The translations under genes were made by a program, and so were the position numbers. Positions 1 to 10,851 of a stretch of DNA of 64,000 nt are shown in pieces (within the stretch, counting starts at the first letter, position 1; every line of letters begins with the position of its first letter). The DNA lies in contig JAVGWX010000004.1 of NCBI GenBank assembly GCA_036924085.1, positions 16,457,454 to 16,521,453 of the forward strand, given 5' to 3'. Under the pieces are notes generated by a model that worked only from the letters and a program-made list of their open reading frames with translations, did no database searches and was not told the origin of the DNA. The stretch comes from Ariolimax columbianus (Eukaryota > Mollusca > Gastropoda > Stylommatophora > Arionidae).

Positions 1-860
1 CCGCCATTTTTAAAGACAATATTATTTCTTGTGTTGCCCTTAAAGCACATATCTCTTCTATATTTTGTTTCTTACAACTATATGGCCGTCATTAGATTCA
101 GCCCGTTCCATGGATCTTGTCCAAAATATATTTGTTTTCTCTTGATGGTGTATTTTCTCTACATTAAACAAATGATAGAACTGCTAATTCCATGCACAAT
201 CCTCAACAATTGTATATAGTGACATACATAGAGTTGCATTTGTCAAATTTGTTCCCCCCAACCAAGGAATCCAGGTGCTCACTCAAGACGAGCAGAAAAC
301 AACGCGAATACTATTGTGATCATGAAGTTAATCTATAACTTCCAGTGTATGGTCATTACTAGAATTTGTTGTCTTTTTCTTCTTCATTTAAAAGATGGAT
401 GCGGACAAAACGTGTACTTTTAGTGACATTGCAATGTTCCCAGTTTGACAGCGAAGGTGTCGTTGTCTAATGGAGTAGAACAGCCAAGCCCTTTACCAGA
501 CATCTTATGTTGGTGGTTCAGACGGAAGTGCGACTAATGACCTATCTGGCATCATGAATGTGAAATGACCAGGGACCAATGTCACAGATGTGGTTGGTCG
601 CTATCCAAGACCAGGATCCGTTCAGGGCTTGGCACGTGCTGTTGAACTAATTAAAGCAAGTGACTGATGAAGGAAGTCAGAACACACGAAGGAACCGGCC
701 CACCAGACTAGAGGTGTGAGCCAGCAAAATTAGGATTCGCGTCACTCCCCCTTGCTTTTATTTCAGTCACCTTGTTTCATAAGGCAGACTATATTGTGTA
801 ATGTTTTTTCGCTATACGACCCAGTGCATTCGTCTTCGGTAGACATTGGTATAGGTTCCC
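1..860. other. No gene recognised; AT-rich spacer
   Basis: Short open frames only, without homology I can recognise. A weak match to the central segment of the SINE-I family (gacccagtgcattcgtcttc, about 818-837) is the only hint of a repeat; the rest of that SINE is not visible. Confidence 0.5.
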
Positions 861-869
861 TCAACCGCA

Positions 870-981
870 GGGGGGGGGGGGGGGGGAGGCGATCTTTATG
901 GTTCATTAATCCGAACAGATATACGTTTGGTCTGTTATCTTTCATGATAACATCTTCGCCACACTTCCTCCCCCCCCCCCC
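870..981. repeat. Poly-G and poly-C tracts 83 bp apart
   Basis: A run of 17 G (870-886) is followed by a run of 12 C (970-981). The two tracts are complementary and could pair. Such runs are assembly-error hotspots, so exact lengths are uncertain. The open frames across this stretch on both strands (proline or glycine runs) are by-products of the homopolymers. Confidence 0.9.
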
Positions 982-1049
982 TTTCCCTGCCATATATAGT
1001 TTCTTAAATATTTCCAACCAGTGGAAAGTTGAGCTTTAGAAGTATTCAT

Positions 1050-1164
1050 GCATGTGTATGCATGTGTGTGTGTGTGTGTGCGCGTGTGTGCGTGTATGTG
1101 TGCGTGTGTGCGTGTATGTGTGTATGTGTGTTAATGCACACACACACACACACACGCACATTTG
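1050..1164. repeat. (TG)n followed by (CA)n microsatellite
   Basis: An interrupted TG run with CG and TA variants (about 1050-1131) is followed directly by a CA run (about 1136-1160). The second half is complementary to the first, so the block could fold into an imperfect hairpin. Confidence 0.9.
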
Positions 1165-1437
1165 CAGCCTTTATTCTTTCCTGATGAGCTTAATGAATGT
1201 TGACATGCGTGTCTTCTATTTTTATGTATGATCTGACTATACTTTTCATAATTGTGTTGTCTATGTGTATCCAGTTATGAACATCAAATTATTAGAGGGT
1301 TAGTTATATGTAGTGACTCTTTTATTCGCTTACTGCTTGTTCAATGTTGATTTCCATTTGAAAATATCAATCACTTTTAAGCATGATATAATTATAATTT
1401 AGAAGCAGTGAAACACAAATGGACGATGGTATACGTT

Positions 1438-1609
1438 ATGTGTATGTGTGTGTGTGTGTGTGCGTGTGTCTGTGTGCGTATGTGTGTTTATGTATGTATG
1501 CATGTATCTACACACACACACAAACCCCTCACGCGGACGCACAGACAGACACAGACAAACAAACGCACACACACACACACGCCCCCCCCCTTCCCCCCCC
1601 CCCCCCCCC
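1438..1609. repeat. (TG)n-(CA)n-poly-C compound microsatellite
   Basis: A TG-rich run (1438-1502) is followed by a CA-rich run (1509-1580) and then C runs (1582-1590 and 1593-1609). It has the same TG-then-CA inverted layout as the block 0.4 kb upstream. Cys/Val- and Thr/His-rich open frames here are repeat artefacts. Confidence 0.9.
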
Positions 1610-1985
1610 GAGTGGAATTCTAACAGAAGATACAGTTATTTAGTTTTGACCAACAACCGTTGTATGCCACGATACGTAGCGTGTAAGCCTAAAACGTGTT
1701 TGGGAGTTGACAGAAGGGTGAGATGAAGCGTTCTGCTGATTTTCTACAATTGATGCACTTTGTTCCTATACTCACTACACAATCAGTATGTGTTTTAAAA
1801 TATAAAATCATTACAAGAAGGAAAGCACATTCGATATGCTCATTTACAAAAATGTTATAGTGCATATAAGGAGAACGAATTCACATTAAAACATCTTGTT
1901 ATAATGCAATCCAGATCATATAAACAAAAGAGATATTGTTGCTGTTTAAAACCCACAATGGATATGTTTACTCGCTTGTGTAACT
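1610..1985. other. No gene recognised
   Basis: AT-rich sequence without a recognisable gene, repeat or transposon signature. Confidence 0.5.
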
Positions 1986-1989
1986 TGAG

Positions 1990-2135
1990 ACAAGTTTAAG
2001 TGGAGAGTTGTAGTAGATTTAATTACACTCCGAACATGCTGGTGAAGGTAGACCAGGGTCCTCAAGGCTGTTGTGCTATGCCTGACTTCACCTGCGTGAT
2101 AATTACTACTACGGGGATCACATGGATTCATATCT
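1990..2135 (-). repeat. Dispersed repeat R2, copy 1
   Basis: Read on the minus strand, this segment matches the R2 copy at 60745-60965. Shared blocks include catgtgatccccg/catgatccccg, the run around gcatagcacaac, and ggaccctggt followed by atcagcacg-like sequence. It retains the roughly 60-bp middle block that the 51.7-kb copy lacks. The function of the family is unknown; a SINE or the 3' end of a LINE is possible. Confidence 0.6.
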
Positions 2136-2390
2136 CGTCAGACAGACTGCCTTGAAAACTTATTGTGTCCAGGGAACGCTACATGTATGAGAGATTGTAA
2201 TCTTGGTCAGTATATTGTGCCTGACCATGACGCGTTTGCAATACAACATACCGGGTTCGATCATTTCGTATCGAGCTTCACTGGGCGTGTTGAGTATTTG
2301 TCACGGTATGACCACTACTGCACGTACACAAAGAATTGGTAAAAATACTGTACTGCAACATTACTATAGTGGAATACATTATAAACAGAT

Positions 2391-2414
2391 ACACACACAC
2401 ACACACACACACAC
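2391..2414. repeat. (CA)n microsatellite
   Basis: About 12 uninterrupted CA units. Confidence 0.95.
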
Positions 2415-2539
2415 ATCCACATATTGGCCAACACGTTCACATTACAAACATATACACTCAGGCATCTGTGCACTGGTCACTATGTCATGACATCCCCCAG
2501 AAGGACTACAGTGTGAGATGGAAAGGAACGTGCCTTTGA

Positions 2540-3250
2540 CAGTAGAATCTAAAAAGGCAAACCTTTAATTCACACAAAACAGACGTCTAGGTCAGTATAT
2601 TGTGCCTGGCTGGATTAGCGTCTCAGTTCCCCAACAGATGCGATAATTATTAATTAAGATACTTTTTAAAATGTACATGCGTATGTTTTGTACTTTATTT
2701 TAACAGAAAGGGCATTGTTTTTAATATTTGGGAAAAACTTGGAATGAGATCGCTTTCTCCCAAGAAAAGTAGACCATTGATGATGAGCTTTAACAGGCTG
2801 CACCGTTTCCAAGCGTCATGTTTCATTGGGGCTTCTCAAGCGATGTCAACTCTTGTCCGACACAAGTCCCCATTCAGTTCTCACCAGGCTAGATAATAAT
2901 CTCTGTCACTAAATCTTGTTTCATGTTTTTGGATTCTGAAGGAATGTTTGCGCCACTTCCAAATAGAATCGCAGCCTTCCGCTGATATCAATGCATTTTT
3001 AACAGCATCAGGTCTGGTCTTGAGTCTTGTGCCCGAATAATCGACATGAAAAACAATATCATGTTAGTTTCAGCTGACTCCAGACAAGCAAACCACATAT
3101 CAGATGTAGTTCTCCATTGGTGATTTGAAAACGTAGTATGTTAAGATTGGAAAATATGAGTGTAGATAGATTTTGGGATTGCTTTAAGAAGAGTGATCTG
3201 CCAATTATAACCTATGTTTATGTTTTCTTTTGTGGCAACTCGGTTGTGAT
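2540..3250. other. No gene recognised
   Basis: AT-rich spacer. No domain, repeat or transposon end is recognisable. Confidence 0.5.
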
Positions 3251-3278
3251 ACTTACAATGTCAAGGCCGACATTATGA

Positions 3279-3780
3279 TTACATATCTCGTTTTCCATAA
3301 TTCACTTCCACATGCGTCTTTATGCTAGTTTCTTTCTGTTTTATATTTTCATGTTCTGCATCGGCGCTTTCATCAAAATCACTTGCATGATTATCCAAAT
3401 CAGCTACTCTATTTATGTAAATGATATTTCTAAGAGTTTCTTCTTTATTCACTTTTGTGGGTGAGTTCGACGAAAACTTATTTGAAACCACACTTAATGG
3501 AAATTGAAAGGGTGGTCGCTTACGACGTGTTTTCCTTTTCTTTTTTGTTCTTTCTGGTCTTTTTTGCCCTTTGAATTGCGTAAACATATTTGGATAGATG
3601 ATTTGTCATTTTCAAAGCATGATAGGAACAATCTCACTGTTCAACCTCACGAGTGTTCATCTCTGTGGTCTTCTTCAATCCTATCAAAGCTCGTGTTCTT
3701 CTTGTCAAATACAAATGCAGGGAGTTTCATTCTCGTTAATCTCCTAGCTTTCTCTCTGCCACGAGTCGATGCTTGAATTC
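3279..3780 (-). pseudogene. Possible broken coding fragment, identity unknown
   Basis: On the minus strand an open frame of 102 codons (3587 to 3279) begins with Met, is strongly Lys/Arg-rich near its start (a KKKRKTRRKR-type cluster) and acidic later (DFDESADAEHE). Upstream on the same strand, in another frame, about 40 codons at roughly 3780-3650 also read like protein (basic, then FDRIEEDHRDEHS) before a stop. The composition is unlike the simple-repeat frames elsewhere in the window. I recognise no family. It could be an exon, a processed pseudogene or a transposon fragment; the two pieces being one disrupted protein is inference. Confidence 0.3.
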
Positions 3781-4085
3781 ACTCAATAAGTTCACATGTG
3801 ATATCATACTTGTAAGACCAAATTTGAATTAACCCTCATACCGCCTGTCCACGAGTGCCAAGATCAACGAAACTGGCCGACGGTTAATATGTTCAATCGA
3901 GCCCGATTGGCCCCACTGAGGCTACTACTTCACCGACTTCTAGATTATTCAGCAAGGGTATAAGCTATCTCTCACGTCCTTCTTGGGTTAATTAATATTG
4001 CCGCCTGGGAGAAGTGGTCGTACAATAACAAAGAAACATTTACAGGTGTACTCCACATGATGTTACATAACAGACATGATGTTGT

Positions 4086-4217
4086 CATAGTAGTAGTAAT
4101 GGTAGTAGTTGTAGTAGTAGTGATAGTAGTAGTAGTATTAGTAGTGGTAGTAGTGGTAGTAGTAGTAGCAGTAGTAGTAGTAATAATAATAGTAGTAATA
4201 GTAGTAGTAGTAGTAGC

Positions 4218-4260
<43 letters not shown>
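4086..4260. repeat. (GTA)n trinucleotide array
   Basis: About 175 bp of GTA/TAG units with scattered AAT and GTG variants, uninterrupted toward the right end. Poly-Val, poly-Leu and poly-Thr open frames on both strands come from this array. Confidence 0.95.
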
Positions 4261-4261
<1 letters not shown>

Positions 4262-4459
4262 CATTAGGAATAATGAAAACAACTTTCGTTTCTCTTTTAG
4301 GCTCCAGCCCGGGTACAATGCAATTCTTATACACCCCTCTCGTTTACCCGGTATCCAATATGTGTATGTACGTATATAATATATACATACATGTATATGC
4401 ATAAATATATGTACAGACACACACACATACAATATACATACATTCAGTGCTGGCAAACA

Positions 4460-5500
4460 TAGACGGATCGCCCCTCAAAAAGTTGCTAACTTGAAAAGTT
4501 AAACAAAGTAACAGTATCAGGACCGTTTCTTTGTGTTTGTAACAGTAACTCCCCCAGGTCCAGCGAGGAACACGGAATGAATCCACCTTCAGCATACTTA
4601 TATAGAAAACAAAGGAATCCAAATGCTAGAGCATCCAGGTCGTATGATCACGATGGCGACTCTACTCTCTAAACTAGTATCAACTTCCAACCAGCTAGCT
4701 CGAAGCAATAAATTAATCCACCACCCTAGAGCATTCTTTTGAAATATGCATTTCCGATCAACTCCTGCAACCTTGAAAGTGGTTTTAGAATGCCTAAACG
4801 AAATCTTCTCATGTAGGAATTGAAAAGCATCACTTATAACGTCATCGGCATGTCAGAAACGCATGCCTATTTTAATTGTACAGTACGCAGTGCTGAAAGT
4901 GGATGCGTGCCACATTGATGGGGTTGTCTTTATGACTGTCAAACGCGATAAATGTTATTTCACTTGAGATTATCAATTCCAGTATTTAGACATTCAGGTT
5001 GAAAGTGCATGGCCAAACTAAGTCTCTCCGTATCATACAGTAATTTAAGCATCATAGTGGGCATGCTCGTGACAATATTGAGACATTATTAGGTGTGACT
5101 AGAAGAATGGATACGTTAACCAGCATTAAAATGTACATGAGTACATTCTCTGGCTACAGATGAAACGTTAGAGATAGCCTGGCTATCTTTACTGCTACGT
5201 AGAAGTTACATATCACGAACACTTTCTTCTAAAAGAATGTGCTACTGGCACCCTCTAACTGTAAAATAAAAGCTGAACTTGACTGCATGCTGGGTAATGA
5301 CATCACATGTATCTCTAGCTTTGACATTCTACATCGGCTGAGTATCGTCAGGCAGAATACCAATTATAACAACCGTGCATCTGAATATTGCTCCTTACAG
5401 CATACTATTGCAGATACATTAGGTTCTTCAAGCTGTCAAGTGAAGAACAAGTTCGGTGACAGGATTGGCAATACTCAGGTTCTCCTACCTGTCACCCGAA
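4460..5500. other. No gene recognised
   Basis: Unremarkable AT-rich sequence. The 90-codon frame at 5239-5511 shows no motif that would support a gene. Confidence 0.5.
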
Positions 5501-5779
5501 TCAATTGCTGAGAAAGTTAATTCACTGCGTCACTGCGACGAAAATACCTAAACGACAAAGAGTAAGTGTATCGGTGATACAACCGTAGCACTTATAGCTA
5601 AATAAACGCGGTTCAAATTCAATAGTCTGATCAATAAAATCGAACTATGCTCGATTAACACGTTGATCAGACGCAACAAGATATCGATTATGAGCAAGAA
5701 AGGTTACAACTATTGATCTTAACGATTGTTCAAGAAGACTAAAGGTTAAAGGCAAGGGCTCAACTTCATCGCCACGGGT

Positions 5780-6025
5780 TTCCCCATATGGTTAAGTCTC
5801 TCTCAGCAGAAAGGTATCCCGCCTGCCGAAAGTACCGCACAAAGCACGATATCCGTAGCTCCAGCGATTAACCCAGGGATCTCCAGCAATAAACACAGAG
5901 ATCTCCGGAAGAATTGACATCAGGAACCTACAGTCGCAGCTCTAATTCGAACCCCGACCGTCTGAACACGAGGCAATCGGATTGAGCACTTCGACACAGA
6001 GACCCCCGTAAGAAGACTTTAAAGA
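5780..6025 (-). mobile_element. tRNA-headed SINE-like element
   Basis: On the minus strand, starting near 6020, a tRNA-like head is visible: an A-box-like tgtcgaagtgctcaat and, about 35 bp on, a B-box-like ggggttcgaattag, the internal RNA polymerase III promoter layout. It is followed by about 170 bp of unrelated body. No duplication was found at its ends. It differs from SINE-I and SINE-II below. It is not a functional tRNA, because acceptor pairing is not maintained. Confidence 0.5.
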
Positions 6026-6592
6026 AACCAGATGGTACCAATACAATCTGTGCACTGATCCGATTGTGGAACACGATTGTAAGCTTCATGACTGTCATGA
6101 AGCCAGAAACCGAAATGGAAGTAAATGTGTTTGCGACCTGTATCTCTACACTACATATATTTTTGTCTCAGAGTATCTAGCCTCTCCTCTCTCATTTTAT
6201 AAGTCTGACATTTTTAAAATCTATTTATCTTCGAAAAGCTGATACACTAAATGTGGTTCTGGATAAATTGTTCCCCGTCTAAATAAAAGCAATCAAGTTT
6301 ATAAAATTCGCCACGTTTGCAATTTTCATAATACTGATAGCGATGAAGACATATATGCCGTTGTTCAATAATAGCTATTTCTTGTCCACTTTTCAAATCA
6401 GCAATAACATATTAGCATAAATATGAACACAAACATGTCCGCTTCCAATACGAATTTTCTTTAGCTTATTCCTTATTCTTCACGTGTGCTTTACAAGAGT
6501 TTCTTTCTGTGGCACACCGTCTGTTTCTGTATGAACGCCGTACGTTAATCGTAATGTGAATGTTAACGGTTTGTGTTTTGGTGAGATGTCAC

Positions 6593-6764
<172 letters not shown>

Positions 6765-7500
6765 CTTTGCACGTCAAATACGGCGCATAAGGCAGAAACA
6801 AATGATCTCCAGTTGGAACGGTGTGACGCCACTGTTTTTAGATCGTGTATCGTGCTGAGGTCCATAGTTGAGCGCTCTCGGATGATTGTTCTTCGGAGTG
6901 TTTTCTTGGGTCTACTGTTTTCCGAACGCTTCTTGGTGTCCATTCGAGTGTTTGCAAGCGAAGTCGGTTGTTGTTCATTCTAAGCACATGTCCGATGTAT
7001 GTCCATCGTTTCTTTACTGGGTGATTGGCGACACGTATAATTGGTTTGTCTCTGTTCTTATCGAGTCATTAGTTATGAACTGGTCCCAGCATACGTTAAA
7101 ATAATTTTTCTAAACATTCATTTTCAGAGACGTTTATTTTGTTTTCCAGCGCTTTTGTTGTCTTCCAGCTTTCACATCAATATGCCAGGTCTGATATTAC
7201 AATTGTGTTGAATAGGCTGAGCTTGGTATGTTTGCTCAGTTTTGTTGATTTCGAGATGTTGGTGAGTTCGTTAAAGGTGCACTAAGCCAAAGTAATTCTA
7301 GTTAAAGTTTATTTCGTGGCATCTCCATCTTGTGTCATTTTGCTTCCCATATATATGTAGTGTTGACCACCATGTATATATTTCTCCTGTATTTTGATAT
7401 CAACCGTTATGGATGTGGAGGCCATGAATTTTTTCCCTCAGGCGTTTACTTGAAGTATTATTTGTTCTGTTGTTTAGAATGACTCAACGTTCTTAAAGCA
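6765..7500 (-). pseudogene. LINE F remnant: RT C-terminal region
   Basis: Translated on the minus strand with several stops and frameshifts, this gives the distal part of a non-LTR retrotransposon ORF2. Visible blocks are a YMGSKMTQDGDA segment (the FxYLGSxxTxDG motif after the RT palm), LAYxCESWKTTKALE (the LxYGCEtW motif), a WTYIGHVLRM segment and a final SFVSALCA block. The endonuclease and the catalytic RT motifs are absent, so the copy is 5'-truncated. Its 3' end runs straight into the TAGA array. LINE E ends about 110 bp upstream on the same strand. Confidence 0.75.
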
Positions 7501-7836
7501 GAGACAAACAAGAACAATGTTCATAAGAAGTATTACATCCCATTTCAACGTGGTCAATATTCCCACAAAAATTAACTGATATCATGTTCCATGTAAATGG
7601 ATAGAACGATATCACCATCATCATCATGTAGCATGAGTCCTTAGCAGAACGTCGATCTGACAACAGCCGATCTGTAAGAATATCGATCTCTAGCCAGAAC
7701 TCCCGCTTCTGTCGTTGTCATCTTCAGGAACTCCGTGATGTCTTATACCCATCTTCTCCTGAGTCTGCCTCTACCCAACATTCCAGACACCATACCCTCT
7801 AGTACCGTTCTATCCAGTCCATGGTGTGGTTCGATG

Positions 7837-7976
7837 TGACCAAAATATTTTAGCTTTCTGGACAAGATATTGTTTACTAACCAATTTTCCTCGATATCCA
7901 GTTCTTGTAGGATATCTGAATTTGTCCTTGTAACTATCCATGGTATTTTGAGCACCCTTCTGTAGCATTTTAGTTC
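7837..7976 (-). repeat. 140-bp direct repeat, copy 1 (target duplication of LINE A)
   Basis: It matches 10605-10744 over 140 bp with no indels and 7 mismatches by my count (95%). It encodes the ELKCYRRVLKI to KYFG segment of LINE E and lies immediately 3' of the LINE A tail. Confidence 0.85.
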
Positions 7977-8040
7977 TTCTTCTTCTTCTTCGTCTTCTTC
8001 TTCTTCTTCTTCTTCTTCTTCTTCTTCTTCTTCTTCTTCG
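7977..8040 (-). repeat. (GAA)n 3' tail of LINE A
   Basis: About 21 CTT units on the plus strand with one CGT interruption. On the minus strand it follows the tacgaagaag end that also terminates copies B and C. Arg-rich open frames here are artefacts. Confidence 0.9.
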
Positions 8041-8047
8041 TACGCTG

Positions 8048-8329
8048 TCAGACATCAACTTGTATTTGTTCGAAGAAAACAGCTGTCATCCTGAGGCTGT
8101 TGACACTGCCATAAAGCTTGTCTAGTGTTGCCACTGGTGATGGCCAAATGTGCTTTCTCTGGTCCTCGTATATCGGGCAGTTTTCCAGCAGATGTTCAGC
8201 GGTCATTTTCCCTGTACCACAGTGGCATTCGTCAGTGCCACCTATCTTCAGTTTATTGAATAGGTGGTATCTCAGTCGGTTGTGGCTTGTGCGGAGTCTG
8301 AAGACCACGACCTGCTCTCTTCTGTTCAA
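8048..8329 (-). pseudogene. LINE A C-terminal Cys/His domain
   Basis: A 93-codon open segment beginning NRREQVVVFRLRTSHNRLRYH, followed by ECHCGTGKMTAEHLLENCP. This is a CxC(x)nHxxxxC pattern typical of the region after RNase H in this LINE group, probably a nucleic-acid-binding zinc motif. It ends at the natural stop just before the GAA tail. It is close to the matching parts of B and C, with scattered substitutions (for example CHCG for CPCG). Confidence 0.85.
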
Positions 8330-8339
8330 CTAGTAATAG

Positions 8340-8970
8340 GCATAATTTGTTGTGTGGCCAGTATGTTCTGTTTCCCATTATTTGGCCATGCATCTGGCCC
8401 TAATAAAGCTTTTGGAATCTTCGTAGGTCACACTAGAATCTGGTTGTGGTAGCTTGCACCTTTTTTTGCCAGTCTGTCTACCTCCTCGTTGCCTTGGATG
8501 TTACAGTGGGATAGAACCCACTGTACCACTACTCTTTTTAGTGCGGACTGCTGGCGTAGTTGACAGAGTAATGCTAAATCATTTAGTTCAGTATTTTTCT
8601 CTTTTTAGTGCTGAAGCCACGTCCAGGGCATCTGTAAACAGGACTATGCGGCTTTCATTACTTTCGCCTGTCAGGATTGCTTTTACTGCAGCCGTTCAGT
8701 GCCTCTGCCTCCGCTCTGAAATTGCTTGATAATTATCTAGTCGCCACTGACAGTGTTATTTTTCTACCATTTGTTAGGCTCAGGAATACCCCTGCCCCTC
8801 CATTCTATGTTGTGTTTGTTACAGAACAGACGATGTATGCATGGGTCCAGTCCATGCTTGGGTAATTTTCCGCTATGTACCGCAGGGTTATGTCTCTTCT
8901 TTCTTTTTCAATTTCTTCTTGTTTCCAATACCTGGTATATTTTCTACCACCTCCGGAATGATATGCTGCT
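8340..8970 (-). pseudogene. LINE A decayed RNase H domain
   Basis: Homologous to the intact RNase H segments of B and C but broken by several stops and frameshifts. The VENIPGIGN-like entry block and the IVLFTDALDVASALK segment (second catalytic Asp) are still readable. The first TDGS block is no longer recognisable in frame (SSVL in its place) and the histidine segment is disrupted. It is not functional as it stands. Confidence 0.8.
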
Positions 8971-8971
8971 T

Positions 8972-9256
8972 CTATGTGGATTTGCGTACAGTAGGGATGG
9001 GCCTTGGTGATGTTACGGTGTTCATAGGGTCTTCGCTCATCTTTGCTTTGGCTATTTCTGCAAAGTTTCTCCGCTTTAGTTTCCCATTTCCAAATCTAAT
9101 TAGTCTCTGATGCATTGAATGATCTGTCAGTCTACCGAGTTTCTCTGCTTGCTGCTGAGCTCTGCAGTCTCTTCTGTCGGTCATGGATTGTAGATTTGTG
9201 ATCTTTTCAAGTTCTACAACTTGCGTTGACTTCATGCCTCCTGTTATAACTCTCAT
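8972..9256 (-). pseudogene. LINE A RT-RNase H connection segment
   Basis: A 94-codon open segment starting MRVITGGMKST and ending before RNase H. The same segment is present in LINE C at about 42319-42600 (MRVITGGMKSTPIVELEKI), which fixes the family relationship and the reading direction. Confidence 0.85.
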
Positions 9257-9310
9257 GGCTTGGTTTTGAAGTTTGCTAATTTTATCAAAGTTCGCCTTTG
9301 CTGCTGTTGT

Positions 9311-10000
9311 CTATGCCGCAATGCCATACTCGAGAACTGGTCTCACTCTTCCAGTGTACAGTTTCTTTAGTATACTTTCGTCTGCTCCCCAGCTTGTGCC
9401 AGCAATTTTCCTCATGATTGCCATTCTTTGTCTGGCTCTCATTCGGTTTCTCTCGATCTGACGTTTCCATGTCATGCGCCGATGAAATCTGACTCCCAAG
9501 CAGTTTGGGTTGTCGTATGGCCGCATACATTTGCCGTTAAGACTTATTTTGGTGTTCTGTGGTTTATTTGAAAGCGAGAATATCGTACATGTTGTTTTGT
9601 CTTCATTAATTTTGACCAGCCATGATTTCGCCCACTCCTCCAACGATGTTAGGGCCTGTTGTATCCGATAGTTTGGTACTGTGAGATTATTTTCGGAGGT
9701 CCACATAGCCAGATCGTCTGCAAACATGGAGCTGTGGACTCTTCTTGGCATATTCTCTATGATGTTGTTTATATACACCAGAAAAAGTGTGAGTGACAGT
9801 ACTCCACTTTGGGGTACTCCCTGCTCTAGTTTCACCTTTTTGCTCATCTGCCCTTGTACTTGAACTCTGGCTGTTCTGTTTTCGAGGTAGTGGCTGATCC
9901 ATCTGTACATTTTCCCACAAACTTCACTTCTTCGTAGCTTGACTTTAAGTCCCTCTTTCCCCACCTTGTCAAATGCCTTCTTTAAATCCACCCAAACCAC
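9311..10000 (-). pseudogene. LINE A reverse transcriptase palm, open over 229 codons
   Basis: The longest intact piece of LINE A. Visible RT motifs in order are VWVDLKKAFDKV (motif A, catalytic Asp), LEQGVPQSGVLS (the QG..QGxxLS block), SSMFADDLAMW (catalytic FADD) and an NEDKTTCTIFSLS block. Upstream, 10253-10600 carries the RT N-terminal part in a neighbouring frame, so at least one frameshift plus stops separate the two. The enzyme primes cDNA synthesis at the nicked target site; here it survives only as a fragment of a dead element. Confidence 0.9.
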
Positions 10001-10252
10001 TACTGTATGTTTTTTCTCCTGGTAAGCATCCTCTATTTCCTGGGCTATGAGTGTGCTCTGGTTCTCAGTGGATCTGTGCTGTCTAAAACCTGCTTGCTAT
10101 GAAATTAGTATGTGTTTTTCTTTCAGGTGCCCCATCAGTCTGGTGTTTATCATACGCTCCATCAGTTCTTCCTACAAAGCTCAGTAGACTGATAGGCCTG
10201 TATCCATTTGGATCTGTTCTTTCTTTCGTACTGGTATAAGTACAGCATCTTT

Positions 10253-10604
10253 TCATACCTGCGGTACAATTCCCCTTTCCCAGCTTTGGTTCAGGACTGC
10301 CAGTAGCTTCCGCTTTGCTGTTTGGCCCAACACCATCAGCATTTCTTTTGTTATCCCATTTTTTTCGGGCGATTTCTTTGTCTTTAAAGTTCTTATGGCC
10401 TCATCCATTTCGTTCATTGTTAGTTTTGCCATCATTTGCTCCTCTGGTGCCATCTTGATGTTGTCGTGGCTCTTTTGTTCTTCACTTATATCTGTATGCC
10501 TGTCAGTAGGGACATCGATGTGGGTTGCTCTGGTATAATGTTCTATACATGCGTTTGCTGCTTTTTTTCTGGTAAGCATGTTGTCGCCCTGTTTGATGGT
10601 AATT
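10253..10604 (-). pseudogene. LINE A linker and RT N-terminus
   Basis: An open minus-strand segment with MNEMDEAIRTLKTKKSP..NGITKEML, the RT fingers entry usually reading KSPGPDGI. The same open frame continues upstream into the 140-bp LINE E repeat (LKYFGQI), a chance fusion across the insertion point. That junction is how the 5' end of LINE A was placed at 10604. Confidence 0.85.
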
Positions 10605-10744
10605 TGACCAAAATATTTTAGCTTTCTGGACAAGATATTGTTTACTAACCATATTTCCTCGATGTCCAGTTCTTGTAGGATATCTGAATTTTTCCTTTTA
10701 GCTATCCATAGTATTTTGAGCACCCTTCTGTAGCATTTTAGTTC
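10605..10744 (-). repeat. 140-bp direct repeat, copy 2 (target duplication of LINE A)
   Basis: The partner of 7837-7976, lying immediately 5' of LINE A on the minus strand. Beyond it LINE E continues upstream (LKRIEPFELKC), exactly as a target duplication predicts. Confidence 0.85.
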
Positions 10745-10837
10745 AAAAGGTTCAATCCTTTTAAGTATTTGTGTGGTGGTCCACGTTTTACTTTCTTACG
10801 TTGCCGCCGTGAAGATGAAAGTTTGCAGGATTTTTTT

Positions 10838-10851
10838 TTTCGTCCTAGTAC
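10838..10851. repeat. Target-site duplication of LINE B, copy 1
   Basis: tttcgtcctagtac, identical to 11883-11896. The first three T may be chance overlap with the element end, leaving 11 bp certain. Confidence 0.85.

Larger units (their letters stand above)
7977..10604 (-). mobile_element. LINE A, RNase H-bearing non-LTR retrotransposon, 5'-truncated
   Basis: A 2.6-kb minus-strand element, read from 10604 down to 7977. It starts inside the linker before RT (KKAANACIEHYT), then runs through the RT N-terminal block (TMNEMDEAIRTLKTKKSP), the RT palm with catalytic FADD, a decayed RNase H region, a Cys/His C-terminal domain (CHCGTGKMTAEHLLENCP) and a (GAA)n tail. The AP endonuclease is absent through 5' truncation. 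The domain order RT-RNase H-Cys/His suggests an I-group or similar RNase H LINE; the clade is not established. B and C belong to the same family. A is the most degraded of the three, with many stops in its RNase H part. Confidence 0.9.

Noticed and set aside
4057..4456. Poly-Val, poly-Thr and poly-Leu frames
   Set aside because: Artefacts of the GTA trinucleotide array; the same applies to 49541-49780.
7950..8058. Poly-Arg frame
   Set aside because: Translation of the GAA/CTT tail of LINE A.
10605..10723. Continuous frame joining LINE E and LINE A segments
   Set aside because: A chance in-frame fusion across the insertion point, not a real chimeric protein.
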